From: Methylophaga sp. UBA3192
GTDB lineage: Bacteria > Pseudomonadota > Gammaproteobacteria > Nitrosococcales > Methylophagaceae
Assembly (NCBI GenBank): GCA_002363955.1
Contig: DEXE01000008.1
Span: 108,474 to 172,473, forward strand
DNA length: 64,000 bases
Direction of reading: 5' to 3'
In this document: piece after piece, positions 1 to 9,167 of the stretch
How the letters are laid out: every line of letters starts with the position of its first letter
How positions within the stretch are numbered: position 1 is the stretch's first letter
Position numbers and translations under genes: made by a program
Notes under the pieces: generated by a model
What the model was told of the DNA's origin: nothing
Database searches by the model: none
The model's input: only the letters and a program-made list of their open reading frames with translations

Positions 1-24
1 CGCCAAAGGCTTATCAGGAGCATT

Positions 25-714
25 ATGAAATTAACATCAACAGTATGCCTCGGCCTGATAGTGAGCCTGACTGGCTGCAGTCAGTTGGGCGGAGGTACTC
101 AAACGCAATCGCAGACGATGTCAGCCGCACACGCCAGTTGTGGAAAAGCAGTGGATGCAGATACCTCGATGAATCTGGATTTGATCGAGCAGCTTATGAA
201 TTCTGGCCGTTTGCATGCGGCACTGGCACATCTGGATAACCTTCAGTCAACTTCGCCTTATGCTACCTATTTACGCGCGGAGATTCTTCGTCAGTCAGAT
301 CGCAATCAGGAGGCCGCCGAATATTATCTGTCGTTATTGCAAACCTGCATGGTGGGAGAGGCACATCATGGACTGGGTCTTATTGCCGGGCGTAAGAACC
401 TGTTAAATAAAGCCGTTGAACATTTAACGGTGGCAGCAGAGCAGTTGCCGGTCAATGCCAGAATCAGAAACGATTTAGGCTATGCATTATTACTGCAGGG
501 GCATTTTGAAAAAGCCCAGCGTGAGTTTATCACCGCATTGGAACTGGATCAGGATGCGCGTCTGGCGGAAACCAATATGATGATTTTACTGCTGGCAACG
601 GGGGAGCAGTCAAAAGCGGAAGCGTTTGCCAGACGTATCAATATGGATCCGCAAACAGTGGCTGACTTGAATGAGCAGGCGATGTCCATTCGTGCCCAGA
701 CACGCAGCAGATAG
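25..714 (+). CDS. TadD-like TPR lipoprotein of a Tad/Flp pilus locus
   Basis: A 229-residue lipoprotein with a short hydrophobic signal and a lipobox (LTGC, Cys at about residue 18). The rest is helical and TPR-like; the clearest units lie at about residues 55-200, with patterns such as NDLGYALLLQGHFEKA. Proteins of this kind (TadD) are outer-membrane pilotin-like factors for secretin assembly in tight-adherence pilus systems. The two downstream genes (DUF3613 and TadG-like) are usual tad neighbours, which supports the call. A CAGGAG ribosome site lies about 5 nt before the ATG. The rest of the tad locus would lie to the left of the window. Confidence 0.8.
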   Translation: MKLTSTVCLGLIVSLTGCSQLGGGTQTQSQTMSAAHASCGKAVDADTSMNLDLIEQLMNSGRLHAALAHLDNLQSTSPYATYLRAEILRQSDRNQEAAEYYLSLLQTCMVGEAHHGLGLIAGRKNLLNKAVEHLTVAAEQLPVNARIRNDLGYALLLQGHFEKAQREFITALELDQDARLAETNMMILLLATGEQSKAEAFARRINMDPQTVADLNEQAMSIRAQTRSR

Positions 715-737
715 CTGTATAAAAAAAGGAAGCTCAG

Positions 738-1016
738 ATGCAAAAAATACCATTGATACCCATCGGTTTACTCTGTTTTACTCTGTTTACGTGCGGGGTG
801 ATGGCAGAACCTGCCAAACCGCCAGCCAAACAAGGCGAACAAACCCGGAAATGGCTGAACTTGCAGCAAAACGGTCAGGCCGCTTCATCACATAATCAGA
901 CGCTTCCGGGGCCTGTGGCAGCAAAAATCTATGAACGTTATCTGAATAGCTTCAGTCATCCGATTCCGGAATATTTCAGTGAAATTGAATCGAATCCGTT
1001 TAGCAATTCGCGTTAA
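738..1016 (+). CDS. DUF3613 family small secreted protein (tad locus)
   Basis: A 92-residue protein with an N-terminal signal peptide (hydrophobic residues about 5-22, cleavage plausible after VMA). The mature part contains the W-LxLQxxGQAAS and LPGPxxxxIYxRYLxSFxHPIPE pattern that I associate with DUF3613, a small family found in tad pilus clusters. It lies 23 nt after the TadD-like gene with an AGGAAGCTC ribosome site and is probably co-transcribed. Molecular function is unknown. Confidence 0.7.
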   Translation: MQKIPLIPIGLLCFTLFTCGVMAEPAKPPAKQGEQTRKWLNLQQNGQAASSHNQTLPGPVAAKIYERYLNSFSHPIPEYFSEIESNPFSNSR

Positions 1017-1038
1017 GTGTGTGGTGGGCTGATAATCA

Positions 1039-2748
1039 TTGTCTGTGACTATGAAACTTAATATTAAGCAGCGAGGAGCAATAGGCCTGTTGGGCATTAT
1101 GACCTTATTGCTCGCGACTTTATTTGCTGCCTTGGCAGTGGATACCGGTCGCTTGCTGATGGAGCAACGGCGAATGCAGACGGTAGCGGATATGGCCGCT
1201 CTGGATGCTTCTGCTTTGGCAGGACATTGTGGAGAAGGCGATCTGGCTCAGGTACAGGCGTTGGCACAAGCCAGCGCGGCACGAAATAATCATGTTATTA
1301 CGGTCGATAAAACGCTGGATGTTTCGTTAGGCCGTGTCGATACCGTTACCGCAGGATTGAGGCAGTTCACGACAACCACTGCAGACTCCGCAACGGCGGT
1401 TCAGGTCATAGCGGCAAAATCTGTTCCTGCCAGTTTTTTTGCCGGCGGTATTCTGGGACGCAGCGTGAACTTGTCCGCCAGCGCTGTTGCTGAAAGGCAG
1501 GGAGTTGCCGGTTTTGTGGCGGGCAGTTCTTTAATTGGGCTTTCTGAGCAAGCTGTTTTAAATTCGTTACTCAGTGGTATTTTAGGGTCGCCTGTTAATT
1601 TAAACGTATTGTCATATCAGGGTATCGCTGCAGCCAATATTACGCTGGCTGAATTGGCTGGCGTCTCAACCACAATCGCCAGCACCGAAGAGTTGTTGAG
1701 CAGCAACCTGAGTCTGAATGACTGGTTGAACCTGTATGCTGATGCCGTTAATGCTTCTGATGCGGCCGATGTGGGCTTATCAGCGGCGATGCAAAGTCTG
1801 GTCATGGCAAATGTGAGCGAGCTTACAGCCCGGTTTTCCGATATTGTTGCGGTCACCAGCGATGCTCCGGAGGCAGCTGCTGAAGCCAGTGTGAATCTAT
1901 TCGATCTATTAATGACAACGGCATTTGTCGCCAATGGTTCTCAAGCCATCAACCTGCCGCTCAGCGTGAGTCTGCCTGGAAATTTACTCAATGTGACTAG
2001 CCAACTTAATATAACGGAGCCGCCCAAAATGGTGATTGGCCCACCGGGAAGGAATGCTGAGGGGCAATGGCGAACCTATATGGAAACCGCTCAGTTTGAT
2101 TTAACAACGCTTGTTCAAAGCACGGTAGATTTGAATGTGGCAGGATTAGTCGGGACAAAAGCAGAAATTGATTTGGCATTACAAGTCGATATGGCGCAGG
2201 GCAGTGCCTGGTTGCAAACGTTGCAATGTGGACAACTTAATAATAATCGGGCGATAGCAACCATTGGTGTTCAACCCGGCACGGCAATGCTCAATTTAAC
2301 GCAAGCCAGTGATCCGGATGCTGAAACAGCTAATATTGATATATCAGCCACCTTATTGTTACTTGGTCGTGTGCCGGTTGCCAATGTTGGCGTTGGTCTG
2401 GATATAGCGCTGCAAAATCCGACCTCGACCGACTTAATCTATGAAGTCAATCTGTCCGATCCGGATGATTTGCCGCAAACACAACATGCTTCAACAGCCC
2501 CGGGATTGGCGATTTCGAATATTTCCCAAGGTATCGAAACAGATGTGACATTATTGGGGGCGATTTCTTTGCCATTACTGGATCAATTGATCGAACAGGC
2601 TTTGCTGAATCAGGTGTTAACCCCACTGCTCAGTGAAATTGGTCAGGAAACGGTTGATCCATTGTTATCGGTATTAGGCCTGGAAATTGGCGCTATGCAT
2701 GTCAACCTGTTCACCGTTGAGGTGGAACGGCCGGATTTGAAAGTCTGA
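1039..2748 (+). CDS. TadG-like pilus-associated membrane protein
   Basis: A 569-residue protein. The N-terminal 60 residues match the TadE/TadG-type anchor: basic start, QRGAIGLLGIM, one transmembrane helix, then VDTGRLLMEQRRMQTVADMAALDA. The remainder is a long extracytoplasmic region, low in charge and rich in Ala, Leu, Ser and Asn, with little recognisable structure. TadG-like proteins are minor pseudopilin or anchoring components of Flp pili. The frame opens with TTG at 1039; an in-frame ATG at 1051 is an equally good start and gives 565 residues. It closes the tad remnant and converges on the diguanylate cyclase gene. Confidence 0.72.
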   Translation: MSVTMKLNIKQRGAIGLLGIMTLLLATLFAALAVDTGRLLMEQRRMQTVADMAALDASALAGHCGEGDLAQVQALAQASAARNNHVITVDKTLDVSLGRVDTVTAGLRQFTTTTADSATAVQVIAAKSVPASFFAGGILGRSVNLSASAVAERQGVAGFVAGSSLIGLSEQAVLNSLLSGILGSPVNLNVLSYQGIAAANITLAELAGVSTTIASTEELLSSNLSLNDWLNLYADAVNASDAADVGLSAAMQSLVMANVSELTARFSDIVAVTSDAPEAAAEASVNLFDLLMTTAFVANGSQAINLPLSVSLPGNLLNVTSQLNITEPPKMVIGPPGRNAEGQWRTYMETAQFDLTTLVQSTVDLNVAGLVGTKAEIDLALQVDMAQGSAWLQTLQCGQLNNNRAIATIGVQPGTAMLNLTQASDPDAETANIDISATLLLLGRVPVANVGVGLDIALQNPTSTDLIYEVNLSDPDDLPQTQHASTAPGLAISNISQGIETDVTLLGAISLPLLDQLIEQALLNQVLTPLLSEIGQETVDPLLSVLGLEIGAMHVNLFTVEVERPDLKV

Positions 2749-2759
2749 AATGGTGCTGG

Positions 2760-3887
2760 TCAGATTGACGTTTCGTCAGAATTTGCTTTGGAAAAAACCT
2801 CAGCCTGATACCAGGTAACCTGATTGCGGCCCTGTTCTTTTGAACGATACAGAGCAATATCAGCCAGTTTCAGCGGGTTGCTTGCCTCCTGATCATCGCT
2901 GGCATAAACGGTAACCCCACCCAGGCTCAGGCTGACGATTCCCAGGTCTGCATCCAGGTTTTCAATACGTAAATCCTCGACCCGTTGACGGATTTCTTCA
3001 GCCAACTGATAGGCATCATTTCGTGTGGTTTGATTGAGCAAAATAACAAATTCTTCGCCTCCGTAACGGGCGACCAAATCGGTGGCACGTTTTGCCGAGT
3101 TCGCTAAAACCCTGGCAACGGCTGTCAGGCATTTATCTCCGGCCTGGTGCCCATAGCGGTCATTAAACTTTTTAAAATAATCGATATCGATCATAAGCAG
3201 TGACAGGGGGAGGCCTGAACGGCGAGCCTGCACCCATACCTGTTCCAACGTAATATCAAAACGTCGACGGTTGGCGAGATTAGTGAGTTTGTCTTCACCA
3301 GCATCATGTTCCAGTCCGAAACGGGCAATCAAATCATCCATTAAATCGCGGCGGCGCTGTATTGCGGAGTAATAAAGTATGCCGATAATAATCAATACCG
3401 GTGGAATCAACTCCCAACCTGGTGAATCATTCACTGTGATCAACATCAGGAGTAAAGGTAAAAACAGGCCAGCCAGATAACTGCCATAGACAATAGGATA
3501 GGCACTGAGTTTAAGCAGCTCACTGGCCGCAATGGCACTTAACATCAGAATGACAAACAATCTGGTGGAAAAAGAAAGCTCGGGCAGCAGAAAAGCGGTC
3601 AGACCCAATCCAAGCCCTGCAGCAAAGGAGGCAACTTTAAATGAGGCCAGATTGTGGGATTTGAGAGTGTTGGAGATATCCTTGCCAAAGTTATTACTTA
3701 TCCGCCATTGCCATAAACCACCCGTTATAGCGATCAGCACCCAAATCAAAAAGATTAGTAAAGGCAATTGTGGCGCCAGATAAAGTGCAAACAACGCAAT
3801 AAAACCGCAATGTTGCAAAAAAGACATTCGTGGGTGTCTATGCAATTCACGAAATAAATGTGTGGATAATTGATGAGGATCTATCAA
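2760..3887 (-). CDS. membrane-bound GGDEF diguanylate cyclase
   Basis: A 375-residue protein with about five or six transmembrane helices in residues 22-180 and a C-terminal GGDEF domain. The active-site loop reads GGEEF at about residue 275, preceded by an RATD inhibitory site at the standard five-residue spacing, so the enzyme should make c-di-GMP from GTP and be product-inhibited. The membrane part does not match a MASE type I can name. The frame starts with TTG at 3887 behind an AGGA box; an alternative ATG is at 3827. It ends 12 nt from the convergent TadG-like gene, so any link with pilus control is by location only. Confidence 0.88.
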   Translation of the reverse strand: MIDPHQLSTHLFRELHRHPRMSFLQHCGFIALFALYLAPQLPLLIFLIWVLIAITGGLWQWRISNNFGKDISNTLKSHNLASFKVASFAAGLGLGLTAFLLPELSFSTRLFVILMLSAIAASELLKLSAYPIVYGSYLAGLFLPLLLMLITVNDSPGWELIPPVLIIIGILYYSAIQRRRDLMDDLIARFGLEHDAGEDKLTNLANRRRFDITLEQVWVQARRSGLPLSLLMIDIDYFKKFNDRYGHQAGDKCLTAVARVLANSAKRATDLVARYGGEEFVILLNQTTRNDAYQLAEEIRQRVEDLRIENLDADLGIVSLSLGGVTVYASDDQEASNPLKLADIALYRSKEQGRNQVTWYQAEVFSKANSDETSI

Positions 3888-4065
3888 GCATTATTCCTGG
3901 GTTGGGTAACTCTGACGGGGTGATATCAATGAACCATCTTTCTACAGAGTTAGATTTTACTTAATCACAATCCGGTAGGCTGAAAGTGAGAGTGCTGCTG
4001 GCTGCATTAGCCATTTCATTCTCTCAGTACTCGTAAGCCATGGCAATATTATTGAGCAGATCATT

Positions 4066-4094
4066 TTGACAATGTGCAGTGGCATTAAATAAAC
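4066..4094 (+). promoter_or_regulatory. candidate sigma-70 promoter of the Anbu gene
   Basis: A perfect TTGACA -35 hexamer at 4066-4071 is followed after 17 nt by ATAAAC, or after 18 nt by TAAACC, a weak -10. The predicted start lies about 60 nt upstream of the Anbu ATG at 4159. The rest of the 271-base gap between 3887 and 4159 shows only a small hairpin (TGGCT/AGCCA). Confidence 0.35.
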
Positions 4095-4158
4095 CCGGTT
4101 GGGCATTGCTCTGCGGTTCAATGTCGACTATCTTTGTAACGATTATTTAGAGGCGTGT

Positions 4159-4884
4159 ATGACCTACTGTGTTGCCATTACCTTAGATGCCGGATTAGTG
4201 CTGACATCCGATTCCCGCACCAATGCCGGCATCGATCAAGTGAGTACTTACAGCAAAATGACCCGTTTTGAGACCCATGCAGATCGCTGCCTAGTATTGA
4301 TGAGCGCAGGCAATCTGGCGACCACCCAATTTGTGATTGAACAGATCCATCGTGATATTCGGGAAAGTCAGGCACGCAATTTAAATACGTTAAGTTACTT
4401 ATCAGATACAGCTGATTATATTGGTGAAATACTCAGTAGCCGGATCCGCCGTTACTCTGAAAATGAAGCATCCGGTTTTGCTCCGGAAGCGACGTTATTA
4501 CTTGCCGGGCAGATTCAGGGGGGGCCGCCACAGGCCTTTATGATTTACCCACAGGGAAATCACATCACCAGTTCCAGGGAAACGCCTTACCTGCAGATTG
4601 GAGAAAGCAAATATGGCAAACCGGTACTGGATCGTTTTATCCGGCCAGATACGTCTTTGCTGGATGCCGCTACCTGTTCACTGATTTCAATGGACTCGAC
4701 CATGCAGAGTAATGTCAGTGTAGGGCCGCCAATTGAAGTGCTGATGTATAAAAAAGACAGTTACAACCTGAAAAATCACTATCGCTTTGGGGTGGAACAC
4801 CCTTATCTGATCGAATTAAGAAAAGCCTGGGGGGATAAGCTTCGTCAAGCTTTTACTGAGATGCCCCGTTTCAGCGAGCAGTAA
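4159..4884 (+). CDS. Anbu (proteasome/HslV-like Ntn-hydrolase subunit)
   Basis: A 241-residue protein read from ATG 4159, preceded by an AGAGG ribosome site; the longer in-frame extension back to 4099 lacks one. It begins MTYCVAITLDAGLVLTSDSR, so removal of Met exposes Thr, the catalytic nucleophile of proteasome beta-type Ntn hydrolases. The following xSDSRTNAG and YSKMTRF segments fit the ancestral beta-subunit family (Anbu/BPH, COG3484). Anbu forms ring or spiral oligomers; its physiological substrate is unsettled. In other bacteria it is encoded with COG2308 (ATP-grasp) and COG2307 (alpha-E) proteins, exactly the genes that converge on it here. Confidence in the family is high. Confidence 0.88.
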   Translation: MTYCVAITLDAGLVLTSDSRTNAGIDQVSTYSKMTRFETHADRCLVLMSAGNLATTQFVIEQIHRDIRESQARNLNTLSYLSDTADYIGEILSSRIRRYSENEASGFAPEATLLLAGQIQGGPPQAFMIYPQGNHITSSRETPYLQIGESKYGKPVLDRFIRPDTSLLDAATCSLISMDSTMQSNVSVGPPIEVLMYKKDSYNLKNHYRFGVEHPYLIELRKAWGDKLRQAFTEMPRFSEQ

Positions 4885-4946
4885 GGTGTCATCACGCTGT
4901 ATTCCTCTGTACCAAACCACTAACGTCGGTAAAACAGTTGTCTCTG

Positions 4947-5960
4947 TTAGCGATGCACCAAGTCGTGAATAAACTGTAATTTTTTCTGCACCTTTGTCGA
5001 CACAACAAATGGATAGGCATCGGCATTTCCGATACTTCTGTTCAACGCGTTTAACACCAGCACTAACTGCATCCACTCTGAAAGCCACACATGGAATTCA
5101 CGATCAGACTCAGGTGGTCGAATGACTTCAAATTCCACTGCTGTTTCCAATGTTTCATGCATTAACAGATAATGCGCCCAGGTCTCTGCCCAATCCTCCA
5201 GTGCATGTGCACTGGCATAGGCTGAAATATATTCCTGCTGAAAATCGTCGGGAGGACCTGCCTCGTAATAGGCTGACAATGCCTGCGCATAATCCACGCT
5301 ATCATCACCAAACAGCGCTTTGAAATCGTTATAAATAGGCTGATCCTTAATCAGCTTATCCCAGTAAAAATGGCCGATTTCATGACGAAAATGGCCTAGT
5401 AGCGTGCGATAAGGCTCATTCATGGCTTCACGCGTGGCTTCGCGATAACTAGTGTCAGCTTCAGAGGCATTTAGGGTAATCACCCCAGCCGCATGGCCAC
5501 TAAACACTTGTTCATGACCATCAATCGGATTGCTAATCTGATCTTCGAGAAAATGAAACTGCAGTTGCCGATAATCGTTAACCGGCCATTGATCAATGGG
5601 TAAGCCAAGTCTTAACAAACCATAAAGCATTCTGCGTTTAGCGGCTTCCAAAACCGACCAGCGTTTTACATTGTAAGGATAAATTTGATTGGGGATCACG
5701 CGTGTCAGCCGACAGGACAAACATTGGGTAAAGTTATCATCGGTAGATAACAACCAGTTGCACTGCATCTGATGCTGATGATGTTCACAGCGTTTATAAC
5801 GTTTTTCCGGATTCAGCACCGACCGGAACTGGCCTTTGTAAGGTTCGATACTGATTAGCTCTTGCTGCTCTGGATCAAAACCTAAAATACTGTTACAGCT
5901 ATTGCAGTAGGTATTATCAAAAAAGATTTCTTGCCCGCAATGGCAATAAAACCGTTTCAT
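4947..5960 (-). CDS. putative zinc-binding metallopeptidase (COG4307 type)
   Basis: A 337-residue protein. The N-terminus carries two zinc-ribbon-like clusters: CHCG and CNSC within the first 25 residues, then a C/H-rich segment ending CLSC near residue 80. A gluzincin-like HEIGH motif at about residue 190 suggests a zinc metallopeptidase active site, followed by acidic helices. It is the last gene of a three-gene operon and overlaps the alpha-E gene by 4 nt (ATGA), so it is translationally coupled. In many Anbu loci this position is taken by a transglutaminase-like protease; here a metallopeptidase is present. Substrate unknown. Confidence 0.78.
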   Translation of the reverse strand: MKRFYCHCGQEIFFDNTYCNSCNSILGFDPEQQELISIEPYKGQFRSVLNPEKRYKRCEHHQHQMQCNWLLSTDDNFTQCLSCRLTRVIPNQIYPYNVKRWSVLEAAKRRMLYGLLRLGLPIDQWPVNDYRQLQFHFLEDQISNPIDGHEQVFSGHAAGVITLNASEADTSYREATREAMNEPYRTLLGHFRHEIGHFYWDKLIKDQPIYNDFKALFGDDSVDYAQALSAYYEAGPPDDFQQEYISAYASAHALEDWAETWAHYLLMHETLETAVEFEVIRPPESDREFHVWLSEWMQLVLVLNALNRSIGNADAYPFVVSTKVQKKLQFIHDLVHR

Positions 5961-6898
5961 GCAACCGATCTATCCGGATGAAACCATTGTTGACTGATTT
6001 GGCTGCTCAGCTCGGCAAGTTTGGCCTGTAAATCATCCATACGGGTATGGATCAGCTCGGCAGGCAGTTCATTCAGTTTTTCAGTAAACATATCGGACAT
6101 AAGTTTTTGATGGTGTTCCAATGTGGTAGTGGACTGCGGTAAAGGCCAGACATAGCGTCCAATTGCTTTGAGCGAGAAGAATAACGAACGTGGAAAAGCT
6201 TCGTCACGGATTAAGAAGGTTAACACGCCCTCAGCATTCATGGATGAGCTATGTGTCTGAGTGTACATCTGCTGGGCACTTAATGCGCGTAATAAATGTG
6301 TCCACAGAATACCTTCGGCTGCCCGCAATGATTCACTGCGATTCTCAGCCATCAACAGTGAGGTCATTTCCAGTATGCGGCTGGTCATATCCGCACGTTC
6401 CAGATGTTTGGCGGTTTGCATAAAATGATAGGCATGATTACGGCTCATATGATTGACCAATATGCCCCAGACTGTCTGACAGCGCTCCATCACCGTTAAC
6501 AGCAATTGCTGCCGTCGCCGCCGGTTACTGATGGCGGCCATTTCATTTTTAACCAGTAAATACAGTTCGTTCACCTGTTCCCAGGTTTCTTCCGGCAGGA
6601 TATCCAGAGAGGTCCGGGCATTTTCTCTAACAGCTGATAATGAATTGAGCAAAGAGATTGGATTATTGGGTTCTGCCAGCAAAAATTGCATCACATTGTT
6701 TTCATTAATCTGATCAAAGTTAGCGTGATAGAACATATCAGCATCAAAAATGGTGACCAGCGTAAACCAGTCAATTTCGACATCCCGGGGTAAATCCATC
6801 AACAAGCCGGTATGCACATTGATGAGTCGGGCGGTGTTTTCGACCCGCTCAAGATAACGAGCCAGCCAATAAACCCGTTCTGCAACACGCGACAGCAT
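5957..6898 (-). CDS. alpha-E domain protein (COG2307)
   Basis: A 313-residue, almost wholly helical protein beginning MLSRVAERVYWLARYLERVENTARLI, the hallmark of the alpha-E family. These proteins almost always accompany the circularly permuted ATP-grasp protein, as here, and the pair is thought to build or ligate an unknown peptide-like product. The ATG shares one base with the stop of the upstream ATP-grasp gene (TGATG), showing tight coupling. No catalytic motif can be assigned. Confidence 0.88.
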   Translation of the reverse strand: MLSRVAERVYWLARYLERVENTARLINVHTGLLMDLPRDVEIDWFTLVTIFDADMFYHANFDQINENNVMQFLLAEPNNPISLLNSLSAVRENARTSLDILPEETWEQVNELYLLVKNEMAAISNRRRRQQLLLTVMERCQTVWGILVNHMSRNHAYHFMQTAKHLERADMTSRILEMTSLLMAENRSESLRAAEGILWTHLLRALSAQQMYTQTHSSSMNAEGVLTFLIRDEAFPRSLFFSLKAIGRYVWPLPQSTTTLEHHQKLMSDMFTEKLNELPAELIHTRMDDLQAKLAELSSQISQQWFHPDRSVA

Positions 6899-8364
6899 CA
6901 GCTCAGCCCTCCAAAATAGGAATCATCCACTATCCAGGTATCCTTACTGCCACCACCCTGAGAAGAGTTGACCACCAATGAGCCTTTGACAAGAGCAACC
7001 CGGGTTAAACCGCCGGGTGTCACGTAATGATGTTTACCGGACAATATAAACGGCCGAAGATCTACATGACGCGGTGCGATATGATCGCCGCAACTGGTGG
7101 GTGAGACCGAGAGTTTAAGCGTCGGTTGGGCAATGTAGTTGTTGGGATCTGCAATCAGTAAATGACGGAATTCTTCTATTTTCTCTTCACTGGAATGCGG
7201 CCCCACCAGCATGCCATAACCACCGGACTCATTTGCAGGTTTGACGACAAGTTCCGGTAAATGGTCGAGAACGTGCTGCAATTGGTCGGGATCTCGACAC
7301 ATCCAGGTCGGTACATTGGGTAATAACGGTTCTTCATTCAGGTAATAGCGGATCATCGCAGGCACGTAGGCATAGATCACTTTATCGTCAGCCACACCAC
7401 AACCCGGCGCATTGGCAATGGCGACTTTACCATCACGCCAGGCTTGCATGATTCCGGGTATACCCAGGGTGGAATCTTCGCGAAATACCAGCGGATCAAT
7501 AAAATCATCATCAATACGTCGATAAATGACATCGACTTTCTCCAGACCATGAATAGTTTTCATATACACATAACCATCATTTGCGACGGTCAAATCAGCG
7601 CCTTCAAGTAAGGTCAATCCTGCCTGTTGGGCTAGCGCGGCATGTTCAAAATAAGCGGAGTTGTAGATGCCGGGAGTCAGCAACACCATATTGGGTTTGG
7701 CAATGTCCGGTGCCAGTGAAGCCAGCATGGCAGAAAGATGAGAGGGATAATCATTGACCGGACTGATATGCAGTAATTTGAATAACTCGGGTAACACACG
7801 CTTGGTGGTTTTGCGGTTTTCCAGCATATAGGCCACACCGGAAGGTACCCGTAAGTTATCTTCCAGCACATACATTGTGCCGCTGTCATCCCGCACTAAA
7901 TCCGAACCACAGACATGTGCCCAGACACCATGAGCCGGTTGCATGCCCTTACATTGCGGACGGTAACCTTTGGATTGCAGTACCACCTCTTCAGGAATCA
8001 GACCCTCACGAATGAAGTTGCCATCATTGTAGATGTCATTAATGAACATATTTAAAGCACGGATCCGTTGCACCAGCCCCTTTTCGGTGCAGTCCCATTC
8101 CCGCTTGGGAATGATGCGGGGAATAATATCGAAAGGCCAGGCACGATCAATATTGCCGGCATCGCTGTACACCGTGAAGGTGATTCCACGCTCCAGAATT
8201 TCGAGTTCAGAGTCGACAATACGCTGCTCGAATGCCTCTTTACGCATGGATTTCAGATAATCCAGCAGCTTGTAACTGAAGTGTCTTGGCTGATGTTGAT
8301 CGTACATCAGCTCATCGTAGAACTCCCCGGGATCATAATCACGCCACAGCTGCATCATGCTCAT
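6898..8364 (-). CDS. circularly permuted ATP-grasp type 2 protein (COG2308)
   Basis: A 488-residue soluble protein of typical family length. Recognisable segments include PAHGVWAHVCGSDLVR, VLEDNLRVPSGVAYMLENR, the PGCGVADDKVIYAYVP region and VKPANESGGYGMLVGP, which is the nucleotide-binding part in the permuted ATP-grasp fold. It is predicted to form amide or ester bonds using ATP; the product is unknown. It is the first gene of the operon continuing into alpha-E and the zinc peptidase, and with Anbu it forms a conserved but poorly understood module. Confidence 0.9.
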   Translation of the reverse strand: MSMMQLWRDYDPGEFYDELMYDQHQPRHFSYKLLDYLKSMRKEAFEQRIVDSELEILERGITFTVYSDAGNIDRAWPFDIIPRIIPKREWDCTEKGLVQRIRALNMFINDIYNDGNFIREGLIPEEVVLQSKGYRPQCKGMQPAHGVWAHVCGSDLVRDDSGTMYVLEDNLRVPSGVAYMLENRKTTKRVLPELFKLLHISPVNDYPSHLSAMLASLAPDIAKPNMVLLTPGIYNSAYFEHAALAQQAGLTLLEGADLTVANDGYVYMKTIHGLEKVDVIYRRIDDDFIDPLVFREDSTLGIPGIMQAWRDGKVAIANAPGCGVADDKVIYAYVPAMIRYYLNEEPLLPNVPTWMCRDPDQLQHVLDHLPELVVKPANESGGYGMLVGPHSSEEKIEEFRHLLIADPNNYIAQPTLKLSVSPTSCGDHIAPRHVDLRPFILSGKHHYVTPGGLTRVALVKGSLVVNSSQGGGSKDTWIVDDSYFGGLS

Positions 8365-8473
8365 TTCCCTTTCGTCGGATAGTCGTGAAAGTGGGACTGC
8401 AATACTTATGCCCTAAATCCCAACAGACTCAATATTGCAGCTCACACAACAGCTTTTAGTAGTTATTAACCGC

Positions 8474-8971
8474 TCATTGTTGTTGCAATAAAGCAGCCCA
8501 GCCTTTTTTCTGCATACAGCCTAATAAGCCTCGGGTCACCAGACTCATATTGGCTTCGGGTGAATGTGCTTCACCTAATTCAGCCACACAAGCTTCACTA
8601 TCTGCCATTAGTTTTTCCGGACCAGCCCCCATGCGCCACCACGAATTAACCTGTAATTTTTCCATGGGATCAACAGGTTGGTCGTCAACTTCAGCCATCG
8701 CATCATCTGCTACAGCGATGGTTTTACTTTCGCCACGACTGAGAGGGATAAATGGCTTATCAGGGCCAACCACTAACCAGCCTTGTTGTTGCAAACATTG
8801 ATCAATCTCTTTTTCTGAGCTTGTCCCCTTTTCGCAACGTTGTTTTTCACTCTGAAAATCTTGCGCAGTCGCCCCGCGCTTATAGCTGAATTCACCTCCG
8901 CACCCTGACAGTAATGACACGCTGCTGATTAACCATAGCGCTCCAATGGTTGGAATAGATGGGTGTTTCAT
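8474..8971 (-). CDS. hypothetical outer-membrane-type lipoprotein
   Basis: A 165-residue protein with a signal peptide and a clear lipobox (LLSGC, Cys about residue 24). The mature protein is Glu/Gln-rich and contains four further Cys residues spaced through the chain (CEKG, CLQQQGW, CVAEL, CMQKKGW). The two C-x-QQ/KK-GW units look like an internal repeat. An excellent AGGAGG ribosome site precedes the ATG. I do not recognise a family. It lies about 110 nt upstream of the ATP-grasp operon on the same strand but is probably separate. Confidence 0.7.
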   Translation of the reverse strand: MKHPSIPTIGALWLISSVSLLSGCGGEFSYKRGATAQDFQSEKQRCEKGTSSEKEIDQCLQQQGWLVVGPDKPFIPLSRGESKTIAVADDAMAEVDDQPVDPMEKLQVNSWWRMGAGPEKLMADSEACVAELGEAHSPEANMSLVTRGLLGCMQKKGWAALLQQQ

Positions 8972-9167
8972 TTTTCCTCCTGACGATCAGTTGTTTGAAG
9001 ACCTGTGATCAGAGTAACTGAAACCCTTCGCAACCCCTGTACGCAATTTGACGTATTTAAGCACCCGACCCGGCTGACTAGTATGGCTCCCGAACTTAAA
9101 GGTTGATGAGCACCGAGGCGAATTCAACGACGCTTTTTATTCTGGTGAGATTTTCGGGAGAAGAAAA

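Noticed and set aside
1617..1934. 105-residue open frame antisense to the TadG-like gene
   Set aside because: Lies wholly inside a longer coding region with good family features, has no ribosome site and shows the repetitive composition of a shadow frame.
8972..9167. Possible guanidine-I riboswitch or sigma-54 promoter before the porin/formamidase operon
   Set aside because: I looked for the conserved ykkC-type motifs and for GG-N10-GC spacing; neither is convincingly present. TGGCTCCCGAACTT lacks the -12 GC.
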